Source: Leifsonia tongyongensis
GTDB lineage: Bacteria > Actinomycetota > Actinomycetes > Actinomycetales > Microbacteriaceae
DNA length: 64,000 nt
Reading direction: 5' to 3'
Assembly (NCBI RefSeq): GCF_010686705.1
Contig: NZ_JAAGWY010000005.1
Coordinates: 124,001 to 188,000 of the forward strand
Part shown: positions 23,600 to 31,605 of the stretch, piece after piece
Numbering within the stretch: the stretch's first letter is position 1
Layout: the number at the start of each line of letters is the position of its first letter
Notes under the pieces: generated by a model
The model's input: the letters and a program-made list of their open reading frames with translations, nothing else
Told to the model about the DNA's origin: nothing
Databases searched by the model: none
Made by a program: the position numbers and the translations under genes

Positions 23600-24229
23600 T
23601 TAAGAGAGCGCCGCGGCGACGTACTCCTGGAGCACGGGGAGGAGGTCGACGACAAACCACGGATTATGGGCCTGCCACCGAAAGTTCAGCGGGGACGGAT
23701 GAACTAGCGGGATGGTGGCTGGCAGGTACTCCTCGAAGGCATGAACCGTTTCCGTGAGGTTCCGTTTGGCGCGGCCCGCGAGATAGTGCTGTTGGGCATA
23801 CTGGCCGATAAGGATAGTCAGCCGGATCTCGGGCATGAGTTCGAGAAGCTGTGGGTGCCATCGAGCGGCGAAGTCCTTTCGGGGCGGCAAGTCGCCGCCA
23901 GTACCTTTGCCGGGGTAATAGAAGTCCATGGGAAGGAGGGCGAAAAGCTCTGGATTGCGGAACTGGGTCTCAGACACTCCAAGCCACTGGAGGAGTTTGA
24001 TGCCACTGGCGTCATTCCACGCAATACCGCTCTCCTGAGCCTTTCGGCCGGGCGCTTGACCAATCACCGCGATCCTTGCGCAAGCCCCGGCCGCGTATAG
24101 CGGCGCGTAGCCAAGGTCCTTTGCCCAGGAGTTAGCGGGATCGCTGACAATGCGCTCATGAATGGTTCCCAAGCTCACGGCAACTCCTTCGGATGTTGGC
24201 CCGTTAATAGTGTGGTTCGGCGGCGGCAT
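23600..24229 (-). CDS. Uracil-DNA glycosylase family protein
   Basis: 209 residues. IAVIGQAPGRKAQESGIAWN at about residues 53-72 is motif 1 of the UDG superfamily, with GQAPGxxA as in family 4/5 and MUG-like members. MDFYYPGKGTGGDLPPRKDF follows. LVHPSPLNFRW near 175 is the HPSP(L) motif 2, where His helps catalysis. LTILIGQYAQQHYL is the core strand. It should remove uracil or related damaged bases from DNA. No four-Cys iron-sulfur cluster is visible, so it is not a classical family 4 enzyme. The start at 24229 follows AGAGAGGTCAACCTC. Confidence 0.8.
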   Translation of the reverse strand: MPPPNHTINGPTSEGVAVSLGTIHERIVSDPANSWAKDLGYAPLYAAGACARIAVIGQAPGRKAQESGIAWNDASGIKLLQWLGVSETQFRNPELFALLPMDFYYPGKGTGGDLPPRKDFAARWHPQLLELMPEIRLTILIGQYAQQHYLAGRAKRNLTETVHAFEEYLPATIPLVHPSPLNFRWQAHNPWFVVDLLPVLQEYVAAALS

Positions 24230-24352
24230 GAGGTTGACCTCTCTGCGGTTCCGTGCAGCTCGCGCTCAGCGAGTAGGGACCTTTTAGTCTGCGGCCGGCG
24301 TCGAACACGCCTGCTCTTCCCTCGGTGGCTATCGTAGGCCAATCTCTATTAT

Positions 24353-24368
24353 GGGACTATCTAGTCCC
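24353..24368. promoter_or_regulatory. GGAC/GTCC operator, copy 2
   Basis: GGGACT-ATCT-AGTCCC, perfect 6-bp arms with a 4-base centre, 49 bases before the first gene of a two-gene tetR operon. Autoregulation by the full TetR protein at 24884 is likely. Confidence 0.7.
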
Positions 24369-24416
24369 GAATTATGCGACAATATTGATCAGGGGCGACG
24401 CGGCTGGGAGGGCTCA

Positions 24417-24887
24417 ATGAGGACGGATTTCGCGGAAGTCTTGGCTCGTGAAAGTGCGTGTCTGGGAGTGGTTACTAACGGAGCGATGTTGGCTAGTTGG
24501 AAACGTCGTGTCGTTGAAGAGCTCATGACCCCGCGGTCGCCATACGCGTTGGCGTTGCATCAAGTGGGTGACGCGCACGACCGTGCCGACTTCCTGGACC
24601 AGTGGCGGGAGCTCATCGCAAACACCGTGCACCGACTGCTGAAAACCGGTGCCACCCAGCGGGATCCCGAGGGTACCGCGGTAGCTTCGAGGGCTAACAT
24701 GGATGCCCAGAAGATGGCGGTTCTGATACTTGCGGCCCTTCATGGGGGAAACCGGCTGAGTCAAGTTGCAAGAGACCCTCGACCGCTTCACGACGCGCTC
24801 GACCTCGCACTCGTAACTTTGGTCTCCGCGGGCAACGGCTCGCCAGAACGAGGAACCAGTTGCCCAGTCACTAGCATTGACCTGTGA
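24417..24887 (+). CDS. TetR C-terminal domain protein lacking the HTH
   Basis: 156 residues from ATG 24417, preceded by GGGAGGGCTCA. The end of the protein, DAQKMAVLILAALHGGNRLS followed by QVARDPRPLHDALDLALVTLV, is the final helix pair of LmrA/YxaF-like TetR regulators (compare QLATGLMGALQGGYMLAQTA in the next gene). There is no N-terminal HTH; the first 50 residues are different. It overlaps the start of a complete TetR gene (GTGA). It may heterodimerise with the full repressor and modulate it, or be a decayed regulator retained by coupling. Confidence 0.6.
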   Translation: MRTDFAEVLARESACLGVVTNGAMLASWKRRVVEELMTPRSPYALALHQVGDAHDRADFLDQWRELIANTVHRLLKTGATQRDPEGTAVASRANMDAQKMAVLILAALHGGNRLSQVARDPRPLHDALDLALVTLVSAGNGSPERGTSCPVTSIDL

Positions 24888-25513
24888 TGACAACCGTTGC
24901 CTTGCCCAATGGCAGACGCCTGACGGCGCGCGGTGCTAAGACGCGTGCACGGATCGTGGCCGCGGCAGCGGATCTCATGTATTTCCGGGGAGTCGGGGGC
25001 ACCACTCTTGACGATGTGTTGGCGGCGACAGGGGTCAGCAAGTCCCAGCTCTATCATCACTTCGACGGCAAGGACGCGCTCGTTCGGGCTGTCGTTGACC
25101 ACGTAGGCGAACGCGTTTTGGAGCGTGAGCGCGACGCTCTTGACCATGTGTCAACGCTCCCAGGCTTGCGACGTTGGCGGGACTCGTTGATACAGAACAA
25201 CGCCTTGCGGCACGGCGCGTACGGCTGCGCGCTTGGCACGCTGGCCTCGGAAGTATCCGATAGTGACGATCGCGCACGTCAGGCCGTGTCTCGGCTTTTT
25301 GTCGACTGGCAGGGACTCCTGGCGGGCGTTTTGAGCAGACTGCAAGACGGTGGTGTGCTTTCCCGCGAAGCCTCCGTCGATCAGCTGGCAACCGGGCTTA
25401 TGGGGGCGCTTCAAGGCGGATACATGCTTGCCCAGACTGCGCGCGATGTCACGCCTTTAGCAACATCCATTGACATGGCCCTGGCACATATCGAGAGCCT
25501 GTCCGGCAGTTGA
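24884..25513 (+). CDS. TetR/AcrR family repressor
   Basis: 209 residues, start GTG 24884 or ATG 24887. The HTH lies at about 18-65: RIVAAAADLMYFRGVGGTTL, DDVLAATGVSKSQLYHHFDGKDALV. The C-terminal domain GAYGCALGTLASEVSDSDDR and LMGALQGGYMLAQTARD is of the LmrA/YxaF/TetR_C type, usually sensing hydrophobic or electrophilic compounds. It follows the HTH-less paralogue with overlap, behind operator copy 2. A close paralogue is encoded at 45542, so one or both likely recognise the repeated GGAC/GTCC operator. Confidence 0.9.
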   Translation: MMTTVALPNGRRLTARGAKTRARIVAAAADLMYFRGVGGTTLDDVLAATGVSKSQLYHHFDGKDALVRAVVDHVGERVLERERDALDHVSTLPGLRRWRDSLIQNNALRHGAYGCALGTLASEVSDSDDRARQAVSRLFVDWQGLLAGVLSRLQDGGVLSREASVDQLATGLMGALQGGYMLAQTARDVTPLATSIDMALAHIESLSGS

Positions 25514-25764
25514 GCTCGACCCAACTGAAACTCGTCGACGCCGGACTAGTCAATTCCTGATGTTCCCCGTGTCGTAGACCAGCGTTTCGTTTGCCGGCGT
25601 CTCGAAGAGGCTGGCCATCGCACTATTGAGATGATTCCGCGGCTGTTGTGTTCCATGTCCCACTTTTGGCGATGCTCCGACCAGAGCGGACCGGCCAACA
25701 TTCGGTAGCCCGCGTCCAACCTGACCCGCTCCGATTCTCGATTGCGATCGCGTTGCGTCATACT

Positions 25765-25780
25765 TGGACTAAATCGTCCG
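25765..25780. promoter_or_regulatory. GGAC/GTCC operator, copy 3
   Basis: TGGACTAAATCGTCCG, the same palindrome type with GGAC/GTCC arms, 45 bases before the YjdJ-type GNAT gene at 25825. The right arm ends in G instead of A. Confidence 0.65.
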
Positions 25781-25824
25781 AAATGCGGGTGTATCCCGCC
25801 AACTCCACTTAAGGGTGTGAACCG

Positions 25825-26214
25825 ATGAGCACTGAGCCGCACGTCCGAACTCAGGAGACGCTGGTCGAGAACACCGATCGCGGCCGCTTCGAACTTTATC
25901 GCGACGGCGAACTAGTCGGCTGGCTGTTCCGCACTCACCTAATACCTAACCGGTATGCGCTTCTTCATACCGAGGTGGAGGCGAGTCATCAAGGTCAGGG
26001 TGTGGCGGGCGCGATGGTGCGGCGGGTTCTCGACGAGATTCGCGGCCGTGAGGGCACCATTACGGTTATCTGCCCTTTTCTGGCGAACTACCTCTCCCGA
26101 GCCACCGAATACTCCGACCTGATCGACCCGCGGCGTCCCGGCTACTCGGATCGTGCGTCCGCAGAATTAGCGCACACGAAGGGCGCCGGTCACGAGATCG
26201 TGGGCCACGCTTAG
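25825..26214 (+). CDS. YjdJ-type GNAT family acetyltransferase
   Basis: 129 residues. The core FELYRDGELVGWLFRTHLIP, LLHTEVEASHQGQGVAGAMVRRVLDEIR, TVICPFLANYL matches the short Acetyltransf_CG (YjdJ) subgroup, with an intact acetyl-CoA loop (H-Q-G-Q-G-V-A). The conserved Cys in VICPF is present. It is one of four such proteins in the island; the others are at 26572, 27045 and 43389. Substrates of this subgroup are not established. Operator copy 3 precedes it. Confidence 0.8.
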   Translation: MSTEPHVRTQETLVENTDRGRFELYRDGELVGWLFRTHLIPNRYALLHTEVEASHQGQGVAGAMVRRVLDEIRGREGTITVICPFLANYLSRATEYSDLIDPRRPGYSDRASAELAHTKGAGHEIVGHA

Positions 26215-26571
26215 CGACCCGTCAACAAGCGCTGTTCCAGCGACGCGGCTCGTGGCGCGATCGCTTAGTTTGCGCTGCCTGACGGCCCGACAAGTTGGTT
26301 CCCAGAAGGACCACCGAATGTGGGCGCGTAAACGCCCGACCAACGACCGAGCGCGTCTTCAATTCCGAAGATGTCGGCGATGGTACCGATAACAGGAGCT
26401 CAGTTCGCGTAAGACGCGAGCCGCCCACACCGGCGAACCATCTGCGCGGGTCTCGATGGACTGAAAGTCGACGCGGCCGTATCTGCAGTGTAGGTAGAGC
26501 CGGCCCGGCCGGGACGCGCGAACACTGCTGGGAAGTTCAGGATCGCCGGCACTCGGAGACGTGCCCTTCGG
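26215..26571. other. Gene-free stretch
   Basis: 357 bases between convergent GNAT genes. I see no convincing coding frame, no operator copy and no clear terminator. Short frames are Arg/Pro-rich and probably random. Confidence 0.35.
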
Positions 26572-27000
26572 TCAGCTGGGCGGCTGGCGCTTGGGATACG
26601 CACCTGAACCCGGATGTATCTTGTCGATGAGATCGAGGTACTCCGGGTTGTGAGCGATGAATTCGCCAACGACCGGGCAGAGTACCGTGATCTTCTTCCC
26701 GCTCTCACGTATCTCATTCAGGACACGAGACACGAGTTCTGTGGCTACCCGATTGTTGCGGTAGGCGTGGTTGACCCATGTTGCGAGCAAGACCACACGC
26801 CCGCCCACGATCCGGTAAGGGAGCACACCGATCGCGTCGGCACCGAGGGTGGCGATCCAGCGGCCGTGTTCTTCGTCTTTGAGGACGTCAAACTCCCAGG
26901 TGGAGGCCACGTCGCTGGCATCGGGCGTGTCGAACGTGGCGATGAGTGCCAAATTGTTTTCTTCTCGGGCGACCGCGTCGTCCTCGATGTTGATCCGCAT
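26572..27000 (-). CDS. YjdJ-type GNAT-like protein with altered CoA loop
   Basis: 142 residues from ATG 27000 behind AAAGGGAGCGAGCC; a longer frame begins at 27048. IATLGADAIGVLPYRIVGGR, VVLLATWVNHAYRNNRVATELVSRVLNEIR and ITVLCPVVGEFIAHNPEYLDLID follow the same fold as the neighbour at 25825. The acetyl-CoA loop, however, reads RNNRVATE where HQGVATE or HQGQGVA is normal, losing the key glycine. CoA binding may be weak. It may be a structural or binding protein, or a degenerating copy. Confidence 0.7.
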   Translation of the reverse strand: MRINIEDDAVAREENNLALIATFDTPDASDVASTWEFDVLKDEEHGRWIATLGADAIGVLPYRIVGGRVVLLATWVNHAYRNNRVATELVSRVLNEIRESGKKITVLCPVVGEFIAHNPEYLDLIDKIHPGSGAYPKRQPPS

Positions 27001-27044
27001 TGGCTCGCTCCCTTTGGCCGGAATTAGCATGTCGTCGTCAGGAC

Positions 27045-27470
27045 TCACGCGACTGTTTTAGTAACGCCCGGGTGATCGGCGTTGATTAGGTCGGCGTATT
27101 CGGGGTTTTGTTCGATGAAGGTGCGAACGATCGGGCACAGGATTGTTATGCGGTTGCCTCGTGTGCGCACGTCGTCCAGGACGCGTCGGATCAGTTCGGG
27201 ATACACGGAGACAGCCAGCAACACGAGGCGGCCATCCCTGGTGACGTTGTAGGTTAGCCCAGCGATCTCGGAGTCGCCGACGATCGCACTGTAGAGGCCG
27301 GCCTTCTCGTCGTTGACTAGGTGGAAGTTGATTGCGGACGCATGGGGGCCATCGACTACTTCGTCGATCAGGACGGTCTGATCCTGACTGAGGGTGCCTT
27401 TCCCGTCCGGGTACCCGGCCTCGTCTGGGTACTCGAAGGCGTATCGGGTTGCCTCGGCGGGGGTAGTCAT
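27045..27470 (-). CDS. YjdJ-type GNAT-like protein with CoA loop deleted
   Basis: 141 residues from ATG 27470 behind GAAAGGAAGCACCC. YPDEAGYPDGKGTLSQDQTV at the N-terminus and ITILCPIVRTFIEQNPEYAD at the C-terminus align with the copy at 43389. In the middle SVYPELIRRVLDD stands where that copy has SVYPEYRHQGVATEMIRRIL: about nine residues, exactly the acetyl-CoA pyrophosphate loop, are missing in frame. The protein can hardly be an acetyltransferase now, though the frame is intact. It is 44 bases from the gene at 26572 on the same strand, probably one operon. Confidence 0.7.
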   Translation of the reverse strand: MTTPAEATRYAFEYPDEAGYPDGKGTLSQDQTVLIDEVVDGPHASAINFHLVNDEKAGLYSAIVGDSEIAGLTYNVTRDGRLVLLAVSVYPELIRRVLDDVRTRGNRITILCPIVRTFIEQNPEYADLINADHPGVTKTVA

Positions 27471-28095
27471 GGGTGCTTCCTTTCGGTTGTCGGATCGAAG
27501 AGTATGCGTGCAGCTCTGCACTAATGGCCCGGGGCGACAGGACGCTAACGGTGCACTTCTCAGTTCGTATCGGTCGTGCTTGCGCCTCAGCGTGCTCGCC
27601 CTCGAGTGGCGCCTGGGCAAGGGCCGCCTTACGTTCCGTCAATCTGGCCATCGCACGAAAACAGAACTGATAGGTCCAGATTAGGATGCCGTTAGGTCAT
27701 TCGGCAAGCCGCCTGAACATCGCCCGGACTAGTTCCCAGTCTAGTGACAAGCTCCATTAAACCGTGGCCGTACCGCGGGCCAGGGTCATTTGCAGCGCCC
27801 GGCGGCCGACGGCGGTACGCCGCCTTAGAGCGGCACTTTTGATTGGCCCTGTCGGACTCTAGCGTCCTTTTGTGGTAGATATGAACGGGCTTTTGGCAGC
27901 TAATCCGGTTTGACGCGGTCTGGATGTTGTAGGTCCGTGTCATGACCGAACTGCGCAAGGAGTGAGGAAGTCTGTAACCGCGTCACGACGGCCATCGAAG
28001 CCCGAGCAGGAACCCGGGGGCGTTCGTAAGCATTGTTCGTCGCGAACATTGGCGCCGACATTGGATCTTCGGCCGCCGCTCAATGAGGAGATTCA
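27471..28095. other. Gene-free stretch with promoter-type repeats
   Basis: About 620 bases between the divergent GNAT gene and the msrB pseudogene. It holds ACTAG...CTAGT around 27729-27745 (a distant relative of the GGAC operators) and a GGCGG-TACG-CCGCC hairpin near 27811-27824. No gene with a ribosome-binding site is seen. Confidence 0.35.
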
Positions 28096-28481
28096 GTGAC
28101 TATCAGCTATCGAAAGACGGCCGCGGCAATTGCGCGGCTGACCTCCGAACAGTTCGAGGTAACCCAGTGGGCGGCGACGGAACCGCCCTTCCGGAACAAG
28201 TATTGGAATAATCACACGGCGGGCCTGTACGTGGACATCGTGTCCGGTGAACCGCTATTCGCATCGATTGATTAATTTGATAGCGGTACCGGATGGCCTA
28301 GTTTCATGGTGCCGATTTCATCGGAGTTCATCGTCCTGAGGGAAGCCCCTGCGAGGGTATCGAGGTCCGCTCTGCGCACGGCGATAGTCACCTTGGTCAT
28401 CTATTTGGCGACGGCCCGGGCGGGGGCTTCCGGTTTTGTATCAACTCTGCGGCCTTGCATTTCGTCCCTGTTGCTGAGCTT
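28096..28481 (+). pseudogene. msrB (methionine sulfoxide reductase B) pseudogene
   Basis: From the GTG at 28096 the frame reads [51 protein letters not shown] and then a TAA stop. The intact msrB at 37480 has [13 protein letters not shown] at this point, so Lys AAA has become TAA. Reading continues [21 protein letters not shown], then needs a frame change to give [22 protein letters not shown] and [15 protein letters not shown]. One nonsense change plus at least one frameshift inactivate it. It is an old duplicate of the island msrB. Confidence 0.85.
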
Positions 28482-28576
28482 CTATCCCTGGGCTACGCCG
28501 CATACCGTCAGTTTTTCAGCTGATAGGACGCGTTATCGTTGTGTTGCCGGTGCTGCTGTCGCTGTTCACCTGGGTT

Positions 28577-28870
28577 TTAGATGACCTCACCGTTGATGTC
28601 TTCCTTGTCCAAGTACTCGTTGATCGCGTACTCGATTATGGAAAACCAGTCGCTGCCGGTTGTTGGGGTGTCTTCCTTGATTCCAGGCAGAGCGAGACTG
28701 AATATCGGGTCGCCTTCGGGCCCGGCCTTTACTATGCAACGCAGAGTGCCAACGGGTTCGCCACCTGGGCTTGATATCGCCCATTCATAGGTTTCGCACC
28801 TTCTCACATGCCATTTCCGTTCCTTGAAAGTGAGAACAGCACTGTCAGTGTCGAAAATTGTTTGCGGCAT
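28577..28870 (-). CDS. Hypothetical soluble protein, 97 aa
   Basis: Start ATG 28870 behind CCAGGAGGTCAC, a very strong ribosome-binding site. MPQTIFDTDSAVLTFKERKW continues with alternating strands and an acidic C-terminal helix (IIEYAINEYLDKEDINGEVI). No membrane segment or known domain. It may form a unit with the UbiB-like gene or stand alone; it lies inside the stress island and no function is proposed. Confidence 0.6.
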   Translation of the reverse strand: MPQTIFDTDSAVLTFKERKWHVRRCETYEWAISSPGGEPVGTLRCIVKAGPEGDPIFSLALPGIKEDTPTTGSDWFSIIEYAINEYLDKEDINGEVI

Positions 28871-28947
28871 GTGACCTCCTGGGCACTCGGTTCTTGTTTG
28901 AAATGGTCGAAATGAGTTGGGTAGTGGGCGCGTAGTCGTGCAGGGGT

Positions 28948-30735
28948 TCAGCCTCGCCGCCTGGTGATCAGCGAGTCGATCGCGGAAGCGGCAAGAAGCA
29001 CGACGGCGGCGATCGAGAGAATAAGTCCGATCGCCGCTGTGCTTAACACCGCATTTTCGACGGGTTTCATCGCAAAGAACACGAGGGCGATCACAGCAGT
29101 TGCGGCGCCGATCACGGTTTGCGTGGCCTGACGGATGACGCCGAGGAGTAATCGGCGGTCGCGACGGTCGGCGAGAAGTCGCACGTTCACGTTGAGTGTG
29201 CCGGTCGCTAAGGCACTGGCTATCCGGTCGATCTGGCGCGGAACGCGCCGCACCACTGGTAGCAACGACATTGCTTCGCGCGTGACCAGTTGGCGCACGT
29301 TCGCCGGGGTCAGCTGGTCGCCGACCTGCTGCAGTGCGAGCGTCCGAGCTTCTTCGAGGACATCGAACTCCGGTGTCAGTGTGCGGAGGGTGCCTTCGAG
29401 GACGGCGAACGCACGGCCCGCGGCGATGAATTCTGGCGGAACAGCCATGCCGTGCTTGGTGAAAATCGCGACCGCTGTATCCACCGTGCTGATGCCGATG
29501 CGGGCGCCTGGGCCAAGTTGGTACGTGACGAAGTTCGCCATATCGCGGCGGAAGGCTTGTTCATCGGCGTCGTCGGGCAGCGGCGCGAGCGTGAGCATGC
29601 CGTCGGCAATACCCCGGGTGTCGGATTGCAGGTAGGCGATCAGTAAGTCTTGGACTGTCTGACGTAAACCCGAGTCGATGCGACCGACGGAGCCGAAATC
29701 GACCAGTGCCGGGCGTCCATCTGCCAACAGCATGATGTTTCCCGGGTGAAGGTCGGCGTGATAGGTGCCGTCGAAGACGGTTTGGCGGATGAATGCTATA
29801 AGTACTGCACGCATTGCCGGGTCGAGGTCCGCATGTTCAGCGCGTCCTGCATTGACCGCGGAGAGGGAGTCGCCCTCGAGGAACTCCATGACAATCACAC
29901 GGCTCGTCGAAAGTGCGCCGTAAAGACGGGGCAGGCGGAGCTCAGCGGCGCGCGGGCTGCGCGCTTGGCCTGCACGAAGGCCGGCGAGGTTGACCGCCTC
30001 GATGCTGAAGTCCAGTTGACGGATGAGATCGGCCGCGTACTGCTCGGCAACCTGTTCGATCCCGAGTTGCCGAACCTGCGCGGAAGCTCTTGAGACGAGT
30101 TTGGCGATACGGAGGGCGATGTCAACGTCTCGGCGCATCTCGCCCGCGATACCCGGGCGTTGGATCTTGACGGCGACGGTCTCGCCGGTGTGGAGGACGG
30201 CACGGTGCACCTGCGCGATGGAGGCGGCCGCCACAGGTGTGCGTTCAAACGACGCAAACACTTCGTCGAGTGGGGCGCCCAGCTCGGTCACGAGCAACTG
30301 TTCGACTGCGTCCGGATGAGCGGGAGCGACGTTCTTTTGCAGGCGCGAGAGCGCAAGCTGCCACTCGTGGGGGATGAGGTCGTCCCGCGTCGAGAGCAGT
30401 TGACCCATCTTGACGAAAGCGCCGCCGGCGTCCTCCAATGCCAGTCTCAGGCTGTCAGCCTGGCGGGTACGCAAGTCAGATGTTGCAGGATCGCGGGTGA
30501 AATCGAGTTGGCCGATTGGAAGGAGTCCGTGGGCCCTGGCAATCCGGACGAGCTCGGAGAATCGCCGCCCGCGCGACCGAAGCGTGCTGCGGTCGTCGGA
30601 GCCCGATCGCCCTGTTAGACCACCAAGACTGAGAATTCGCTTTCCGCCAGCAGGCATCATCGCGAGGTTCTCATTCGCGGCGAGCTCGGACGCGGCGTGA
30701 GCCAGCGGGCAATCGAACGCGTTGGCGTTGGCCAA
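28948..30735 (-). CDS. ABC1/AarF (UbiB-like) atypical kinase
   Basis: 595 residues from a TTG at 30735 behind AAGGACAAC; an ATG at 30660 is the alternative. The KxGQ-type motif FVKMGQLLSTRDDLIPHEWQ near 110-130, the Ala-rich loop AAASIAQVHRA, the catalytic HADLHPGNIML and metal-binding VDFGSVGR (about 325-350) are all present. Two hydrophobic segments at the C-terminus (about 530-590) anchor it in the membrane, as usual. Family members are tied to ubiquinone or isoprenoid quinone lipid metabolism and stress. In an actinomycete, menaquinone or lipid handling is likely (inference). Confidence 0.9.
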   Translation of the reverse strand: MANANAFDCPLAHAASELAANENLAMMPAGGKRILSLGGLTGRSGSDDRSTLRSRGRRFSELVRIARAHGLLPIGQLDFTRDPATSDLRTRQADSLRLALEDAGGAFVKMGQLLSTRDDLIPHEWQLALSRLQKNVAPAHPDAVEQLLVTELGAPLDEVFASFERTPVAAASIAQVHRAVLHTGETVAVKIQRPGIAGEMRRDVDIALRIAKLVSRASAQVRQLGIEQVAEQYAADLIRQLDFSIEAVNLAGLRAGQARSPRAAELRLPRLYGALSTSRVIVMEFLEGDSLSAVNAGRAEHADLDPAMRAVLIAFIRQTVFDGTYHADLHPGNIMLLADGRPALVDFGSVGRIDSGLRQTVQDLLIAYLQSDTRGIADGMLTLAPLPDDADEQAFRRDMANFVTYQLGPGARIGISTVDTAVAIFTKHGMAVPPEFIAAGRAFAVLEGTLRTLTPEFDVLEEARTLALQQVGDQLTPANVRQLVTREAMSLLPVVRRVPRQIDRIASALATGTLNVNVRLLADRRDRRLLLGVIRQATQTVIGAATAVIALVFFAMKPVENAVLSTAAIGLILSIAAVVLLAASAIDSLITRRRG

Positions 30736-30800
30736 GTTGTCCTTATGGTGAGACTAGGAATTGCAACCAACCCGCGTTGTCATATCGGCTTGCATCAGAG

Positions 30801-31133
30801 TTACTGCTTGTAGCGTCCGGTCGAGACCGAACCGGTGTTTGCGTCTCGGAAAAGTACGCCAATGAACTTGCCAGCCTCAACCACCCACTCGAGGTCGTAG
30901 CTCGCACGGTAGCTCGGTGGCCAAAACGACCAGAACTTGCCTTGGTCGTCCACGTACCACTCGCCATCGGTGGGTCGGCCGCGCTCCACGTAGGTCGTCC
31001 GACCGTCTGGCAGAAACACCTGGGTGGAGCCGTCTTCGTAGACCAGTTCGCCGACGGTGATGGCGCGTTCGATATCCTCGGCACCAATCGGGCCGCCGCT
31101 CTCAGGACTTGAGTTTTTCGTGTGATCGCTCAT
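30801..31133 (-). CDS. Small hypothetical protein (DUF995-like pattern)
   Basis: 110 residues, start ATG 31133 behind GGAGCAACG. After a polar leader, ELVYEDGSTQVFLPDGRTTY, GEWYVDDQGKFWSFWPPSYRASYDLEWVV and FIGVLFRDANTGSVSTGRY suggest a small beta-domain of the kind GxWxVdxxGxFcxxxPP. There is no signal peptide. Operator copy 4 lies just upstream at 31164, shared with the divergent gene at 31254, which points to stress-linked regulation. Confidence 0.55.
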   Translation of the reverse strand: MSDHTKNSSPESGGPIGAEDIERAITVGELVYEDGSTQVFLPDGRTTYVERGRPTDGEWYVDDQGKFWSFWPPSYRASYDLEWVVEAGKFIGVLFRDANTGSVSTGRYKQ

Positions 31134-31163
31134 CGTTGCTCCAATCGGGAAGTTGGGCTAAAG

Positions 31164-31179
31164 GGAACTATATCGTCCA
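31164..31179. promoter_or_regulatory. GGAC/GTCC operator, copy 4 (imperfect)
   Basis: GGAACTATATCGTCCA keeps the GTCCA right arm and centre spacing, but the left arm is GGAAC instead of TGGAC. It lies 31 bases before the minus-strand gene and 75 before the plus-strand gene, so it could control both. Confidence 0.5.
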
Positions 31180-31253
31180 CTATTGGTTTCGCGCAAGCGT
31201 GGTGGCGATCCGCCGGGCCGCATTGTCTAGAAGGGGTTTCCTGGCGCTACGGT

Positions 31254-31526
31254 ATGCAGATGACTGACACATTGACACATGAGCCCGAGTACATCGTCGA
31301 ACACGTAGATGGTCCTCTTGCAGGGACCAGTGACCGACGAATCCTGCTCGACGGAAAAATTGACCCGCGCATCGCGTCGATAGCTGCGGTTCGCGGGCTG
31401 GAATCGGTGTTCTGGTACGTCGCCGGCGAAGAACGCGATGTCAACGGCGAGATGTACGTGAGGTACTACTTCGACGCGCCTGATAGCGACCCGGTGGAGA
31501 CGGTCCGCGACACGGAGTCCAATTGA
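31254..31526 (+). CDS. Hypothetical soluble protein, about 90 aa
   Basis: Start ATG 31254 (or 31260). MQMTDTLTHEPEYIVEHVDG, ASIAAVRGLESVFWYVAGEE and NGEMYVRYYFDAPDSDPVET suggest a small alpha/beta protein. No family is recognised. It shares the operator region with the divergent gene at 30801. A short stretch after its stop contains no terminator that I can see. Confidence 0.55.
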   Translation: MQMTDTLTHEPEYIVEHVDGPLAGTSDRRILLDGKIDPRIASIAAVRGLESVFWYVAGEERDVNGEMYVRYYFDAPDSDPVETVRDTESN

Positions 31527-31605
31527 GGCCAACGAACCAAGCTTGAGGAGCCGCTGAGGTCCGGGCGTGAAGATGATTGCGTTCTCAGCGCGGAATGCTC
31601 AGCCC

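Noticed and set aside
25536-25555. GGACTAGTCAA as another copy of the GGAC operator
   Set aside because: The second arm is missing; only an 8-base GACTAGTC palindrome is present.
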